DNA of 64,000 nucleotides from Arion vulgaris (GCA_020796225.1 CM036754.1:45594084-45658083), one strand, 5' to 3'; shown: positions 1-9,744, counted from the first letter of the stretch. A program made the numbers and translations. The notes: generated by a model not told the origin, from the letters alone.

Positions 1-370
1 GATCATGAATCTCCACAAATCTCTGTCTCTGGTGTTTGCTATCATCTCAGATGTTGACACTCTTCCATGCCCGAGTCAGGCTATCCAAAATTTTCTCTCT
101 CTGTCTCGTCTCCCCTTGATTTTACGTTTGTATACACTTGTGAACAGAACACCGCAATCCAGATTTAAAACCTCAACCTTCAGAATGTGAGGCGAGGGCA
201 TAACCACAATGTGCTCTAAACCTCCCTTTCTCATCACATGCCTGAAAAATGATGACTGCCTCTTTCTTATATTGATAAGCTTTCTCTGTGTCTTGGCCTC
301 ATCCAACACCTTCACGTTAGTCATTTTAGCAGTCCATAGGATTCTCATCATTCTTCTGTAAAACCACATC
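1..370 (-). mobile_element. LINE 3' fragment (RTE-like RT tail) with an inserted SINE-A piece
   Basis: On the minus strand 370-232 encodes YRRMMRILWTAKMTNVKVLD and IRKRQSSFFRHVMRKGGLEH, the C-terminal tail of a reverse transcriptase (the rr.LRI.WT...TN and GHv.R..glE motifs). Minus-strand 120-1 continues as GRRDRERKFW...STSEMIANTRDRDLWR, the usual end of such ORFs. Between them, about 131-215 matches the tail-side of SINE-A (compare 1865-1945). The RT is truncated and not functional. Confidence 0.75.
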
Positions 371-436
371 TCTGTGGCCCTCGGTAATAGTTATTGCATG
401 TATAAATAAATATCTTTTTGTTGTGCATAAATTTAG

Positions 437-550
437 GAAGACATGCCAAAGAGTCAAGCGTACTGTACAACCTGTAATCGCTACTTCAAGAATGCAGCAG
501 CACTTAATGGACATATGAGATGCCATGGAGGATTTCTGAAGAAGGGCAAG
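437..550 (+). CDS. Exon 1 in window: N-terminal C2H2 zinc finger
   Basis: The exon has 38 codons, phase 0 at both ends, acceptor ...aaatttag and donor aag|gtaaat. It encodes a finger with CTTC as the cysteine pair, then NRYFKNAAALNGHMRCH, giving C-x2-C-x3-F-x5-L-x2-H-x3-H spacing. The ALNGHMRxHGG ending is typical of the N-terminal finger of TRERF1/ZNF541 relatives. The Met at 443 could start translation, but an in-frame acceptor lies just upstream and family proteins have a long region before this finger, so an internal exon is more likely. Domain role in the family: DNA or protein contact by the nuclear corepressor scaffold. Confidence 0.88.
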
Positions 551-654
551 GTAAATATGTCTATGGTCAAATGTTATGTGTTTCAATTGAGAAATATTTT
601 CTCTGCTAGAGTGCTCTCTCTTGAAATGTCAAAATTTGTCATATAACATCAATG

Positions 655-830
655 ACTCTTCGGGTGCCAAGCAGTAGATGATGTCAGGAAGATCCTCTTT
701 CCTTCAAGGCCAGATACATGGAAAACATTATACAGAACAACTTACCACATGCAGATACCACTGCATACCATTTGGGCTGAAGGCAAGAGCTCAAGTGCAG
801 CTGCATCATTGAAGAAGAAGTAGTAGTCTT
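655..830 (+). mobile_element. LINE 3' fragment (Jockey/I-like C-terminus)
   Basis: One frame reads LFGCQAVDDVRKILFPSRPD...AEGKSSSAAASLKKK and stops at a tag inside gaagaagaagtag. The minus strand of 22160-22320 gives a matching peptide with HHLF.CQALDDIRK-type context. This is the C-terminal Zn-knuckle region and end of an RNase H-bearing LINE. Confidence 0.65.
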
Positions 831-850
831 ATAACGTATACCTCACAGTG

Positions 851-1708
851 CTATGTCTTAGTATTTGGAGGTTAGGTGGTCAGTGTAAAGTGTTAGGTAG
901 TCTTAGTATTTGGAGGTAGGTGGTCAGTGTAAAGTGCTAGGTAGGTTTTATATTTGGAAGTGAGGTGGTCAGTGTAAAGTGCTAGGTAGGTCTTAGTATT
1001 TGGAAGTGAGGTGGTCAGTGTAAAGTGCTAGGTAGGTCTTAGTATTTGTGAGGAGTAAGTGCTGGTAGGTCTTAGTATTTGGTGAAGTGCAGTGTAAAGT
1101 GCTAGGTAGGTCTTAGTATTTGGAGGTGAAGTGGGCAGTGTAAAGTGCTAGGTAGGTCTTAGTATTTGGAGGTAGTGGCATGTAAGTGTAGTGGTCTTAA
1201 CATTAGGTGGTGCATGTAAAGTGCTAGGTGGGTCTTAGTATTTAGTGGGTGGTCAGTGTAAGTGCAGGTGGTCTTAGATTTGAGGCTAGGTTCAGTAAGT
1301 GCTAGGTAGGTCTTAACATTTGGAGGTGGGTGGGCAGTGTAAAGTGCTAGGTGGGTCTTAGTATTTGGAAGTGAGGTGGTCAGTGTAAAGTGCTAGGTAG
1401 GTCTTAGTATTTGGAAGTGAGGTGGGCAGTGTAAAGTACTAGGTAGGTCTTAGTATTTGGAAGTGAGGTGGTCAGTGTAAAGTGCTAGGTAGGTCTTAGT
1501 ATTTGGAGGTGAAGTGGATAGTGTAAAGTGCTAGGTAGGTCTTAGTATTTGGAGGTGAAGTGGGTAGTGTAAAGTGCTAGGTAGGTCTTAGTATTTGGAG
1601 GTGAAGTGGATAGTGTAAAGTGCTAGGTAGGTCTTAGTATTTGGAGGTGAAGTGGGTAGTGTAAAGTGCTAGGTAGGTCTTAGTATTTGGAGGTGAAGTG
1701 TGAAATGT
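851..1708. repeat. 46-bp minisatellite
   Basis: About 18 tandem copies of a unit containing cagtgtaaagtgctaggtag and cttagtatttggaagtgagg. Copies at 1030-1300 have lost scattered single bases while the flanking copies are nearly identical, a pattern suggestive of sequencing error in the middle. Confidence 0.93.
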
Positions 1709-1727
1709 TAGATATATCAACCAATCT

Positions 1728-1968
1728 AAAGCCGAAGGATTGACTTCATTGTGCCAGGTTTGACCTCATATGGCTTGGTCCCTCTCTGCAGAATTGATAC
1801 ACCATCTGCCGAGAGTATTGCACAAAGCATGAATTCTGTAGCTCCGGCAACAATCCTAGGGGTCTCTGAAAAAATGCACTTGTGAACAGAACGCAGCAAT
1901 CCAGATTTAAAATCTCAACCTTCAGAATGTGAGGCAAGGGCGTGACCAGTTAGCCACAGAGACCCACT
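1728..1968 (-). mobile_element. SINE-A (tRNA-like), near full length
   Basis: Minus strand: head with gggtctctgtggct, then ttgcctcacattctgaagg, a body with gcatttt..cagagacc.ctaggattgtt and cggagagggaccaagccata, ending gcacaatgaagtcaatcctt. Better heads at 7947-8820 carry an A box (tggctaagtgg) and B box (gagttcgaatcc). Related copies: 7611, 8751, 23088, 51488 and 53590. Confidence 0.75.
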
Positions 1969-2009
1969 ATATATCAACGGTAACACACATCAATCTCGAA
2001 AGGCATGTG

Positions 2010-2032
2010 TTTCTCTCTCTCTCTCTCTCTCT
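2010..2032. repeat. (CT)n microsatellite
   Basis: A pure run of alternating c and t of about 20 bases in the intron after exon 1. Confidence 0.9.
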
Positions 2033-2089
2033 TGTGATTGTTCTTTTTGGACATTTTGATCATTCTTATTTTGATATATAAACAGCCTT

Positions 2090-2440
2090 TGCCAAGAACG
2101 TAGTTTTACATCACATCGTTTAGCGCCATTTGAAGCTCTAATCCTTCAGTGATGTGTCCGGTTTCAGCCAGTGTTTACTGGGTTCGCTCTCTGTCAGCCT
2201 TTGGCTGTTCCCAGCCTACCTGCAAGGCAGCAGTTTGCTATTTTCTTCTATGGTATCGGCCCTTAGACAATCTGCCCTCCCGGGTTGTTGAGCGTCGGCT
2301 GCCCTGGTTACCTGTCTTTTTTGGACTACCTGGTTTGCCTACCATCCAGTTTTGTGTACGGTTTGCTCCGCTAGCCTTTGATTGTCCCCAATCTAACTAC
2401 AAGGCAGAAGTAGAGGCATGTGTTTAGGATACCAGTCTCC
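2090..2440 (-). mobile_element. SINE-E-like repeat, minus strand
   Basis: Minus strand contains cactggctgaaaccggacac followed by gcttcaaatggcgct, matching 13380-13440. Upstream on that strand it has several copies of a word around gcaaac/ggcagc. The core shared with SINE-C is not evident here, so this is a partial or divergent copy. Confidence 0.5.
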
Positions 2441-2479
2441 CAGTTATGTGGACGCTGGGTCAAAACCAGGTGCCACTCT

Positions 2480-2890
2480 CGGAAGTAAGTTACCTTTAGT
2501 CCTCAGCTTCTTGTTCTTCTCTTATATCAATTCTTCTGCGTTCTCACTAGATTGGGATTTCGGATTCTCTAATAAAGGCAGCCGTCTGCCTCAGATTATC
2601 AACCACGCCATATAGTTTGTCTTGGACGCTGGTGTAGGTAGGACACCTCTTTCTTCTCAGGTCTGCATACTGGGGACAGTTCTATAGAATATGCTCTGTT
2701 GTCATACTCACCAAGCCACAGGGATAGAGGTCGATAGTGCCTATCTTGAATCTAGTGTACAGGTGGTGTCTCATTCTGTTGTGACCCGTCTGGAGGTGAG
2801 GTATGACAGTCTGGTCCCTTCTGGACAGTTGGTAATATCCATCATCCATCCTTGTTGTGTTTTGGGTGTTCTTTATCCCACTTGTCTTAT
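2480..2890 (-). mobile_element. LINE 3' fragment (Jockey/I-like), Zn-knuckle end
   Basis: Minus strand reads, with frame breaks, QTVIPHLQTGHNRMRHHLYT, FKIGTIDLYPCG, STEHILQNCPQYADLRR and, further on, VVDNLRQTAAFIRESE. This is the C-terminal domain after RNase H in Jockey/I-type LINEs, with the C...H.L.NC knuckle. The same family lies at 15040-15320. Confidence 0.75.
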
Positions 2891-3122
2891 ATCAATTAAA
2901 ACAAGCTTTGTACCGTCTAATCAGCTGACATATGTTGAAATCTGAGCTAATCTCCATATGACTGTTTTAATATGCTCAGTCTTGCAGTGTTTGGGATCTA
3001 TAAATGCTCATGTGGAGAATGGGTAGATCTGCTAGTCTTATATCAGTTCCAACAAGCTTTTACCATCTAATCAGCTGACATATGTTGAAATCTGAGCTAA
3101 TCTCCATATGATTGTTTTATTT
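2886..3122 (+). repeat. Direct duplication upstream of exon 2
   Basis: 2886-2972 and 3037-3122 share about 85 bp including aatcagctgacatatgttga and tctgagctaatctccatatg. The downstream copy runs straight into the polypyrimidine tract and acceptor of exon 2. Confidence 0.85.
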
Positions 3123-3127
3123 AACAG

Positions 3128-3361
3128 GAAAAGGATGGCAAAAAATCACCAGTGAGAAAATCATCATCTTCCGACATGGGGCCTCCATTGAGAAGACCTC
3201 CACATACCTCAACACCATCCCCACAGCCAGCAATCTCTCGCACATCTCCTACAATACCATCTTCCATCAATTTTGCTCCCATGACCTCTGGTCAGTCTGA
3301 TCAAAACATGGCAATGGAAGTTCTCAATGTGGGATCACCCTCAGACCAACATATACAGAAT
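3128..3361 (+). CDS. Exon 2: Ser/Pro-rich linker
   Basis: The exon has 78 codons, phase 0 to phase 0, between ttatttaacag and aat|gtaagt. The product starts EKDGKKSPVRKSSSSD and continues through RRPPHTSTPSPQP and SPTIPSSINFAP, so it is a disordered Ser/Thr/Pro-rich linker with a basic start that looks like a phosphorylation-rich tail of the finger. No folded domain is visible. The segment just before the acceptor is half of a duplicated block (2886-2972 and 3037-3122). Confidence 0.82.
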
Positions 3362-3439
3362 GTAAGTACATTCTTATATACACTTTCATATTGGTGAAAT
3401 TCATTCGAAAAGATTTAAAATAAAATTCATCTTCAAGTT

Positions 3440-3545
3440 ACATCGCTGACCCTCGCTGGTGTTACATAGTTCGCGCACTGCAACTGAGATATTCCTGTGT
3501 AAGAAAGAGATAGGAGCACACATGGTTAATCACCGAAGTGCAATG
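3440..3545 (+). mobile_element. SINE-F 3' fragment
   Basis: It contains gagatattcctgtgtaagaa and agagataggagcacacatgg, then gaagtgcaatgatg, the tail seen in the full copies at 35298 and 43163. Confidence 0.75.
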
Positions 3546-3624
3546 ATGCCATATGGTTCAGTCAAACTTGCAAAGATACATTATTTGTTAAGAAATAAGT
3601 TGTGTGTTTTTGTCTCTGTTACAG

Positions 3625-3879
3625 TTCTCTATAAAGACAGAAGGGGTCTTGGTAAACCCAGTTTTACCGCAGCAGAAGCACAAACACTTACAAGAGCAGC
3701 TGTCTTCTCATATCGTGAAGAGGAGGATGTCAGGAGAACAGCATCAACAGAGACAGCAGAAAACCATGCAGTCACAACAGCATCAACAGCAGCTGCAGTC
3801 ATGCCAGGAGCAGATGCAATTGTTGGAGGAACATATCAAACAGCAGCAAATTCAAGAACATGGTCGACAAAATATGCAG
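3625..3879 (+). CDS. Exon 3: Gln-rich segment with sumoylation motif
   Basis: The exon has 85 codons, phase 0 at both ends, acceptor ctgttacag and donor cag|gtaaat. The start FSIKTEGVLVNP contains IKTE, a psi-K-x-E sumoylation consensus. The rest is Gln/His-rich (EQHQQRQQKTMQSQQHQQQ) with heptad-like leucines, so it may form a coiled coil or a low-complexity activation/repression surface. Exon identity rests on the uninterrupted frame, good splice sites and phase agreement with exons 2 and 4. Confidence 0.85.
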
Positions 3880-3914
3880 GTAAATCTAGAGATAAATCAT
3901 GATTCTTTATGTGT

Positions 3915-4160
3915 TTCAAAGCCAACCATGGGCATATGTAGCTTAAGCGGTAGTGAGTTCAATTACAACCCAAGTCTATATGGTTCAAACTCCGCAGCGG
4001 GCAAATTCTTTCCTTAGATTTTACGAACGGTAAAAATAGACCACACCGTTCAAAGCAATGGCAAACTACTGTAAGTGGTGCCTAGAAAATTAACGACTCA
4101 TTTAGTGTGCTTGATTACTAAGTCCTGTAAAGGATATGTCACGATTTTGAAGCCAACCAT
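3915..4160 (+). mobile_element. SINE-D (tRNA-like head)
   Basis: The head contains tagcttaagcggtagtgag (A-box-like) and tatggttcaaactccgc (B-box-like) at tRNA spacing. The body has ggtgcctagaaaattaacga and cctgtaaaggatatgtcacg. Related copies: 14740-14910 (-), 36230-36480 (-) and 54890-55110 (+). Confidence 0.68.
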
Positions 4161-4299
4161 ACATATTTAACCTTTGCTGTCGCTTGTGTGTTGCCAGGGC
4201 CCGCAAGGGATGCAAAAGATGGGGTTGGCATCTCATGACTGCTTTTGTGTTTTTATACTCAGTGACTCCATAAGTATGACACGTAATGTCGAAACAGGA

Positions 4300-4740
4300 A
4301 TGGTGAGATGAAACTGGGTGGAGGTACTGGTACAGACAGGGATCAGAGAAATCACCTTCATTTTGTCCCTGGGCACGCACGAGTCAGGGGTAATGAGAGA
4401 GCTGATAGATTGGCTGGCATAGCTACAATATCAGAGGAAGCTGCCATGGACCGAAATGACATTCTTAACACATTGAAAGAGTCTTTCAGAACGGAGGAGT
4501 TTCGGGGTTGCGAGTCCCACTTACGGACCAGACTGAGAGAGATGGGTGTCAATATTGGTACAGCCCGAAAAGAACAACATACCAAATATGCAAAGAGATT
4601 GATTAATCAACATCAAACTGGCGTCTTGAGTCGCTGGACACTGCTAGATTTGTTGGTTGGAGATCAGAGCACCTATGGACATGTCTGGAGCGCTATGATG
4701 TTAGTCCTCTGATAACTGAGGGCAACGAACAGAATTTGCT
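4300..4740 (+). mobile_element. LINE fragment: RNase H end (I/Jockey-like)
   Basis: One open frame reads HFVPGHARVRGNERADRLAG, the last conserved block of LINE RNase H (H.G..GNE.AD), then ATISEEAAMDRNDILNTLKE and ARKEQHTKYAKRLINQHQTG. The first RNase H blocks are missing. Peptides at 26870-27560 match the same family. Confidence 0.82.
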
Positions 4741-4840
4741 GGAAATCGATTTCAGCCAACCTTTAATGATGATGCACATGATGATGATGATGGCAACCCA
4801 TATTGATGTAACAGTAGTCATTATTTGTTGTATTTGTTAT

Positions 4841-4972
4841 AACTATTTGTTATAAGTGTATTTGTTATAAGTGTATTTGTTATAACTGTATTTGTTATAA
4901 GTGTATTTGTTATAACTGTATTTGTTATAAGTGTATTTGTTATAACTGTATTTGTTATAAGTGAATACATAA
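4841..4972. repeat. 15/30-bp minisatellite
   Basis: Tandem gtatttgttataagt and gtatttgttataact alternate, making a 30-bp double unit, ending about 35 bp before exon 4. Confidence 0.93.
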
Positions 4973-5006
4973 AGAGATATAATATAACTAGTTCTGTTGT
5001 TTACAG

Positions 5007-5132
5007 TTGTTGTCTGGTCAGCTACTTGGTGAAACATCTAACGTTGCTATCAGCTTGGACTCGGTGTCAGGAAGGGCAGCCTCACCTCATCAAGGTGAAC
5101 ATATACAACGTTTAGTACAGAGCTTTCAACAG
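5007..5132 (+). CDS. Exon 4: short linker exon
   Basis: The exon has 42 codons, phase 0 at both ends, acceptor tgtttacag and donor cag|gtatgt. The product (start LLSGQLLGETSNVAISLD, end QRLVQSFQQ) has no recognised domain. The exon lies between a TTTGTTATAA minisatellite and a SINE-C insertion. Support is splice sites and frame continuity rather than homology. Confidence 0.75.
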
Positions 5133-5184
5133 GTATGTTTGGCAGGTTTTTGCTATTATAGATACGTTTTTGTTTATTGAGAAT

Positions 5185-5435
5185 CGCCCGTGAGTGCCAG
5201 GGCCCGCAAGGAAGCAAAGAATAGTACCGCTGCGACCTACAAGGCATGGCACAAGAGGTGACTGATGTAGGACCTAGGGAAGCTACCCTAGTAAATAAAA
5301 ACAGCAGAAATCGGATGTGCTGGCCTACTTGTAGGTGCATAACTGGCACAACATAGAATCACTCTTAGGCTCAGATCACATACAAATCACACTAAGTGGT
5401 TAACAAGGGGTCGATATGGAGCATTCGAAGAAGAA
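5185..5435 (+). mobile_element. SINE-C, full length with target-site duplication
   Basis: Starts cgcccgtgagtgccagggcc, contains the core gcaaagaatagtacc...aggcatggcacaagaggtgac, and ends gcattcgaagaagaa. It is flanked by gtttattgagaat (5172-5184) and gtttattaagaat (5436-5448), a 13-bp duplication with one mismatch. Confidence 0.85.
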
Positions 5436-5469
5436 GTTTATTAAGAATTATTGATTGAATATTTAGCAA

Positions 5470-5702
5470 TTTGTGGTTAGGTTTAACACTAGGACAATGT
5501 GTTGTTAGATGTTAAACTTGTACCTTATTTGTGGTTAGGTTTAACATTAGGACAATGTGCTGTTAGATGTTAAACTTGTACCTTATTTGTGGTTAGGTTT
5601 AACACTAGGACAATGTGTTGTTAGATGTTAAAATTGTACCTTATTTGTGGTTAGGTTTAACATTAGGACAATGTGTTATTAGATGTTAAACTTGTACCTC
5701 TG
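5470..5702. repeat. 58-bp minisatellite, 4 copies
   Basis: Units start at 5470, 5528, 5586 and about 5644 and contain tttgtggttaggtttaacat and aggacaatgtgttgttagat. Confidence 0.93.
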
Positions 5703-5850
5703 AAGTCAGAGAAGACATGCCTTGTTTGGTGGGAGACACTGATAATAAGGAAAGCAGTCCTTCATGCAAAAATCATTCAGAAGCGACATATCAGGCAGCC
5801 CTATGAATTCATAGCGGACAAATGCAGAAGAAGAAGATGCAAACTTAGAA
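5703..5850 (+). mobile_element. Retroelement tail fragment
   Basis: Contains ccctatgaattcatagcgga followed by caaatgcagaagaagaagatg, a LINE-style end. The phrase gaattcatagcgg also forms part of the minisatellite unit at 32600-33245. Confidence 0.4.
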
Positions 5851-5905
5851 ACTTGTAGAATATTTTGAGTTGATATTGATTGATTAACTGTATTTGTTTG
5901 TCCAG

Positions 5906-6907
5906 GTTGAAGAGTTTCAAAGACAACAGCAGCACCAGGCAGAGTTGCCACAATTAAGTGCAGAACAATTAGATCTGATCAGACATCAACATAAGCTATT
6001 AGGATTACCTCCTTTGAATCCACAACAGCTGCAGTACCAACTTCAGGAGGAGCAGAACCAACTTCTGCAGGCACAGATTCGAGAACAGCAACTTCAAGAG
6101 CAACATCAATTACAAAATCTAGATCAGGGGACACTAGTCATGACATCATCACCGCTGACTCAGCGTCAACTTCTACAGCAGCTTGGTACCACTCAAATCA
6201 CATCTGCTCTAACAGTCAACTCCCAGCCGATGAGCTTGTCTGCCCAGCAAACCTTTGTGCAGCTCACCAGCCAATCCTCAGGGGAGGTTGACTCGAGATC
6301 TTCCATCGCATCCCAGGTAGCTCTAAACACATCCATGCAACACATCCTAGCAAATTTAGACCCAGCTGTGGTCAGTGCAGCAGGTATTAATCTGGCAGAC
6401 CACCAACATCTTCTTGCTCAACTCCAAAAGCACCAGCAAGGACAGCAGTTAAATCAACAAGATATCCTTCGTATGCAGATTCAATCTCCGGTGTCTAGCT
6501 TAGGACTAGTTGGTCAGACTGCAACCCTTATTACTGGCCAGATGCCAGGTTTGCATGTCAGTCACATCCCTCAAATCTTACTTCAGCCACCTGACTCTGA
6601 CGATATGAATGGAGTACCAACTATATCCATACCGGAATCTGTGGTCCTTGGTACTGGCTCAAATTCAGTCTTACACTCAAACATGCTGGAATCTGAGCAA
6701 GAACAGATCGAACGTATACAGAACGGATTGATGGCTAGTGTAGAGAAGCAGCGACATGAATCCATGACAGCTGCTCTAACCCATCCTAGCATGGCTCACA
6801 CACTTTCAACAGGTCCTTTAGAGAATCTTAGCCTTGACCAATCAGTCCCCAACTTTCTCAATATTCAAACTTCATCCGGACGTTTCCAGGCAACGCTTGA
6901 TTCACAG
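5906..6907 (+). CDS. Exon 5: large Gln-rich exon
   Basis: The exon has 334 codons, phase 0 at both ends, acceptor tgtccag and donor cag|gtaagt. The first ~75 residues are strongly Gln/Leu-rich (VEEFQRQQQHQAELPQL, then QLQEEQNQLLQAQIREQQ) and predict a coiled coil. The remainder is Ser/Thr/Gln/Leu-rich, like activation-domain or scaffold linker sequence, with LLAQLQKHQQGQQLNQQD near the middle. Gln-rich stretches between the N-terminal finger and ELM2 fit TRERF1-type proteins. A 16.7 kb repeat-filled intron follows. Confidence 0.87.
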
Positions 6908-6974
6908 GTAAGTTAAGTGTCACTGATTCTAGAAAGCTTATTGATATTCTTTGCAACTTTATTCTTCATTTTTC

Positions 6975-7260
6975 TATTGTCTTTCCCCAGGTGGATGAAT
7001 GGAATTGGTTGTCAACTCTTTCTGTTAAGCACTGGGGTGGGAGCTTTAATTTGCGTTCCAGGGCCAGATGAGACGCCCATATGTGTTATATCCGTGTTTA
7101 TTTAGTGTGGTCTTGATATTGTCTGTTGTCTTTTCCTAGGTGGATGATGGAATTGGTTGTCCACTCTTGTCGTTAGCGTAGGGTAAGAGCTTTAACTTGC
7201 TCCAGTGCCAGATGAGACGCCCATGTGTGTTATAGCCGTGTTTATTTAGTGTGGTCTTGA
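6975..7260 (+). repeat. Two-copy direct repeat, about 155 bp
   Basis: Two tandem copies contain caggtggatg..ggaattggttgtc, agatgagacgcccatatgtg and tttatttagtgtggtcttga. The first copy lies just after exon 5. Confidence 0.85.
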
Positions 7261-7264
7261 TATT

Positions 7265-7520
7265 GTCTATCCATTTTTTTAATCGGTCTTCCCTTGGCTG
7301 TAGTACCTGATCTTTTTATTAAATGCTGTTATTGGTGGTTGGTTGTAATCCATTCTCATTAAATATCCAAACCACTGCATTTGTTGTCTTTCAGTGTATT
7401 CAGGGCGTGAAGTTATGCCCACTTATCTTCTGATGTCCTCATTTCATTGTCTATCTTTCCTGGTGACTCCCACCGCACCACTTTATTCTTCTGTTGTGCT
7501 TATGTTCTTATTACAGCATA
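7265..7520 (-). mobile_element. LINE 3' fragment (RT tail)
   Basis: On the minus strand the broken frames give HNRRIKW.G, DNEMRTSE and VVWIFNENGLQPTTNNSI followed by KDQVLQPREDRLKKW. This resembles the WfGHl.RM..n...... tail of LINE reverse transcriptases. Assigned from motif style only. Confidence 0.55.
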
Positions 7521-7610
7521 GTTTGTGCTTGTTCATCAGTAGTGCATGACAAACTAATATATTGTTATTGTAATCGTGTGTTGTACACACCCTTCTTCTA
7601 TCTATCGACT

Positions 7611-7860
7611 TTGGGGGTCTATTGTGGCTAAGTTGTTAAACCCTTGCCTTATGAATCAAAGGTCATGGGTTCAAATCTGGACCGTGCCGTTCTGCTGACA
7701 AGTGCATTTTTTTCAGAGACCACTAGGATTATTGCAGAAGCTACAGAGTTTGTGCAATACTCTCGGCAGGTGGCATGCCATTTCTGCGGAGAGGGACCGA
7801 GCCATATGGGGTAAAACCGGTGCAATGAAGTCAATCCTTCGGCTTAAAAACCTCTTACTG
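7611..7860 (+). mobile_element. SINE-A, full length
   Basis: Head ggtctattgtggctaagttg...catgggttcaaatctgg carries A- and B-box-like strings; the body includes caagtgcatttttttcagag and gcggagagggaccgagccat; it ends gcaatgaagtcaatccttcg. Confidence 0.8.
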
Positions 7861-7946
7861 TAGGTCTGGTAGTAATATTCTTTGCTTAGCTTGTGGGCTC
7901 CAGAACCGTACATGAGATTTAGTCTGTCTAATACATCTATCAACTT

Positions 7947-8830
7947 AGAGGGTCTCTGTGGCTAAGTGGTCAAGTTCTTGCAGTGTCAGTCAAAGGTCGT
8001 GAGTTCGAATCCAGACCACACCGTTCTGTTCATGGAGAACCGCACATGCGATTTAGTCTGTCTAATACATCTATCAACTTAGAGGGTCTCTGTGGCTAAG
8101 TGGTCAAGTTCTTGCAGTGTCAGTCAAAGGTCGTGAGTTCGAATCCAGACCACACCGTTCTGTTCATGGAGAACCGCACATGCGATTTAGTCTGTCTAAT
8201 ACATCTATCAACTTAGAGGGTCTCTGTGGCTAAGTGGTCAAGTTCTTGCAGTGTCAGTCAAAGGTCGTGAGTTTGAATCCAGACCACACCGTTCTGTTCA
8301 TGGAGAACCGCACATGCGATTTAGTCTGTCTAATACATCTATCAACTTAGAGGGTCTCTGTGGCTAAGTGGTCAAGTTCTTGCAGTGTCAGTCAAAGGTC
8401 GTGAGTTCGAATCCAGACGACACCGTTCTGTTCATGGAGAACCGCACATGCGATTTAGTCTGTCTAATACATCTATCAACTTAGAGGGTCTCTGTGGCTA
8501 AGTGGTCAAGTTCTTGCAGTGTCAGTCAAAGGTCGTGAGTTCGAATCCAGACGACACCGTTCTGTTCATGGAGAACCGCACATGCGATTTAGTCTGTCTA
8601 ATACATCTATCAACTTAGAGGGTCTCTGTGGCTAAGTGGTCAAGTTCTTGCAGTGTCAGTCAAAGGTCGTGAGTTCGAATCCAGACCACACCGTTCTGTT
8701 CATGGAGAACCGCACATGCGATTTAGTCTGTCTAATACATCTATCAACTTAGAGGGTCTCTGTGGCTAAGTGGTCAAGTTCTTGCAGTGTCAGTCAAAGG
8801 TCGTGAGTTCGAATCCAGACCACACCGTTC
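7947..8830 (+). repeat. Tandem array of 7 tRNA-like SINE-A heads, 134-bp unit
   Basis: Seven copies start at 7947, 8081, 8215, 8349, 8483, 8617 and 8751. Each holds agggtctctgtggctaagtg (A box), gtcgtgagttcgaatccaga (B box) and a linker gaaccgcacatgcgatttag...ctaatacatctatcaactt. The copies are almost identical; differences are a C/G at the position after ccaga and one gtttgaa variant of the B box. The seventh copy runs on into a complete SINE-A body. GGTCT at the 5' end and AGACC after the B box can pair as a remnant acceptor stem. Confidence 0.93.
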
Positions 8831-8990
8831 TGTTCTAGAGTGCATTTTTTCCAGAGGTTGCTAGGATTGTTGCCAGAGCTACAGAGTTCGTGCTTTGTGC
8901 AATATGCTCGGCAGGTGGCATGCCATTTCTGCGGAGAGGGACCGAGCCATATGGGGTAAAATCCGGTGCAATGAAGTCAAACTTGAAAAC
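8751..8990 (+). mobile_element. SINE-A, full copy at the end of the head array
   Basis: After the last tRNA-like head the sequence continues with tagagtgcattttttccaga, ttgccagagctacagagttc and gcggagagggaccgagccat, ending at gtgcaatgaagtcaaac. This fixes the array as SINE-derived. Confidence 0.82.
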
Positions 8991-9047
8991 ACCTTTGAAA
9001 AATCGTAAACTCATTCACAAATAAGACAACACATAAAAGAAGGAAAT

Positions 9048-9313
9048 CTTCTTCTTTGAACTCTCCATATCAATCACTTGTTAAACCACTCTTTATGATC
9101 GGTATATGATCTGAGCCTAAGAGTGATTGTACGTTGTACCAGTTATGGGCCTACATGTAGGCCAGTGCATCCAATATCTGCAACACTTTTTATTTACTAA
9201 GGTAGCTTCCCTAGGCCCCTACCTCAGTCGCCTCTTACGGCATGCTTTGAAGGTCACATACTTTGTGGTACTATTCTTTGCTCTTCTTGCAAGTCCTGGC
9301 AACACATGGGCAA
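9048..9313 (-). mobile_element. SINE-C, minus strand
   Basis: Starts cttcttctttgaactctcca, contains gatctgagcctaagagtgat and tcagtcgcctcttacggcat, ends ggcaacacatggg. Confidence 0.82.
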
Positions 9314-9483
9314 TATCCAAATCTAAACCCACAGTTCAATATATATCAATAACTGAATTCTAATGGTTCTATATTACATAATCATCAAAAAAGACTATAT
9401 AATGAAATCATAATTACCTTAATGAAATCTCTTGCTCCCTGTTAGTCGCCAAGACGAGTCCTTGGATATTTAATATCTCCTAC

Positions 9484-9580
9484 ATCGCCAGTGTGCTGCC
9501 GGGCCCCACAGAGGGAGCAAAGAATAGTATCACTGCAACCTACAAGCCATGTCATTAGAGGCGACTGAGGTAGAAGCAAT
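9484..9580 (+). mobile_element. SINE-C core fragment
   Basis: Contains tgccgggccccacagaggga and gcaaagaatagtatcactgc then gtcattagaggcgactgagg; head and tail are lost. Confidence 0.72.
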
Positions 9581-9744
9581 TCACAAGATGGTGTAGACGA
9601 TGTAACATACGTCGGTAGAGCTCTTTGCAAAACTACTGCCATACTATTTTTTGGGAGAACGACCCTAGTAGTTTTCAAAATGCTGCCGACTTCAATTTTA
9701 GCCTTGCAACTTGCAATATTAACACTTTGAACTTTGCAAAAGGA

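Noticed and set aside
4308..4712. A stand-alone RNase H gene
   Set aside because: Only the last RNase H block is present, followed by a LINE-type tail also found at 26870-27560; the first catalytic blocks are missing.
7947..8830. A cluster of seven true tRNA genes
   Set aside because: A and B boxes and a partial acceptor stem are present, but the T stem and the anticodon arm do not pair properly and the last copy is joined to a SINE body. A tRNA-derived SINE head fits better.
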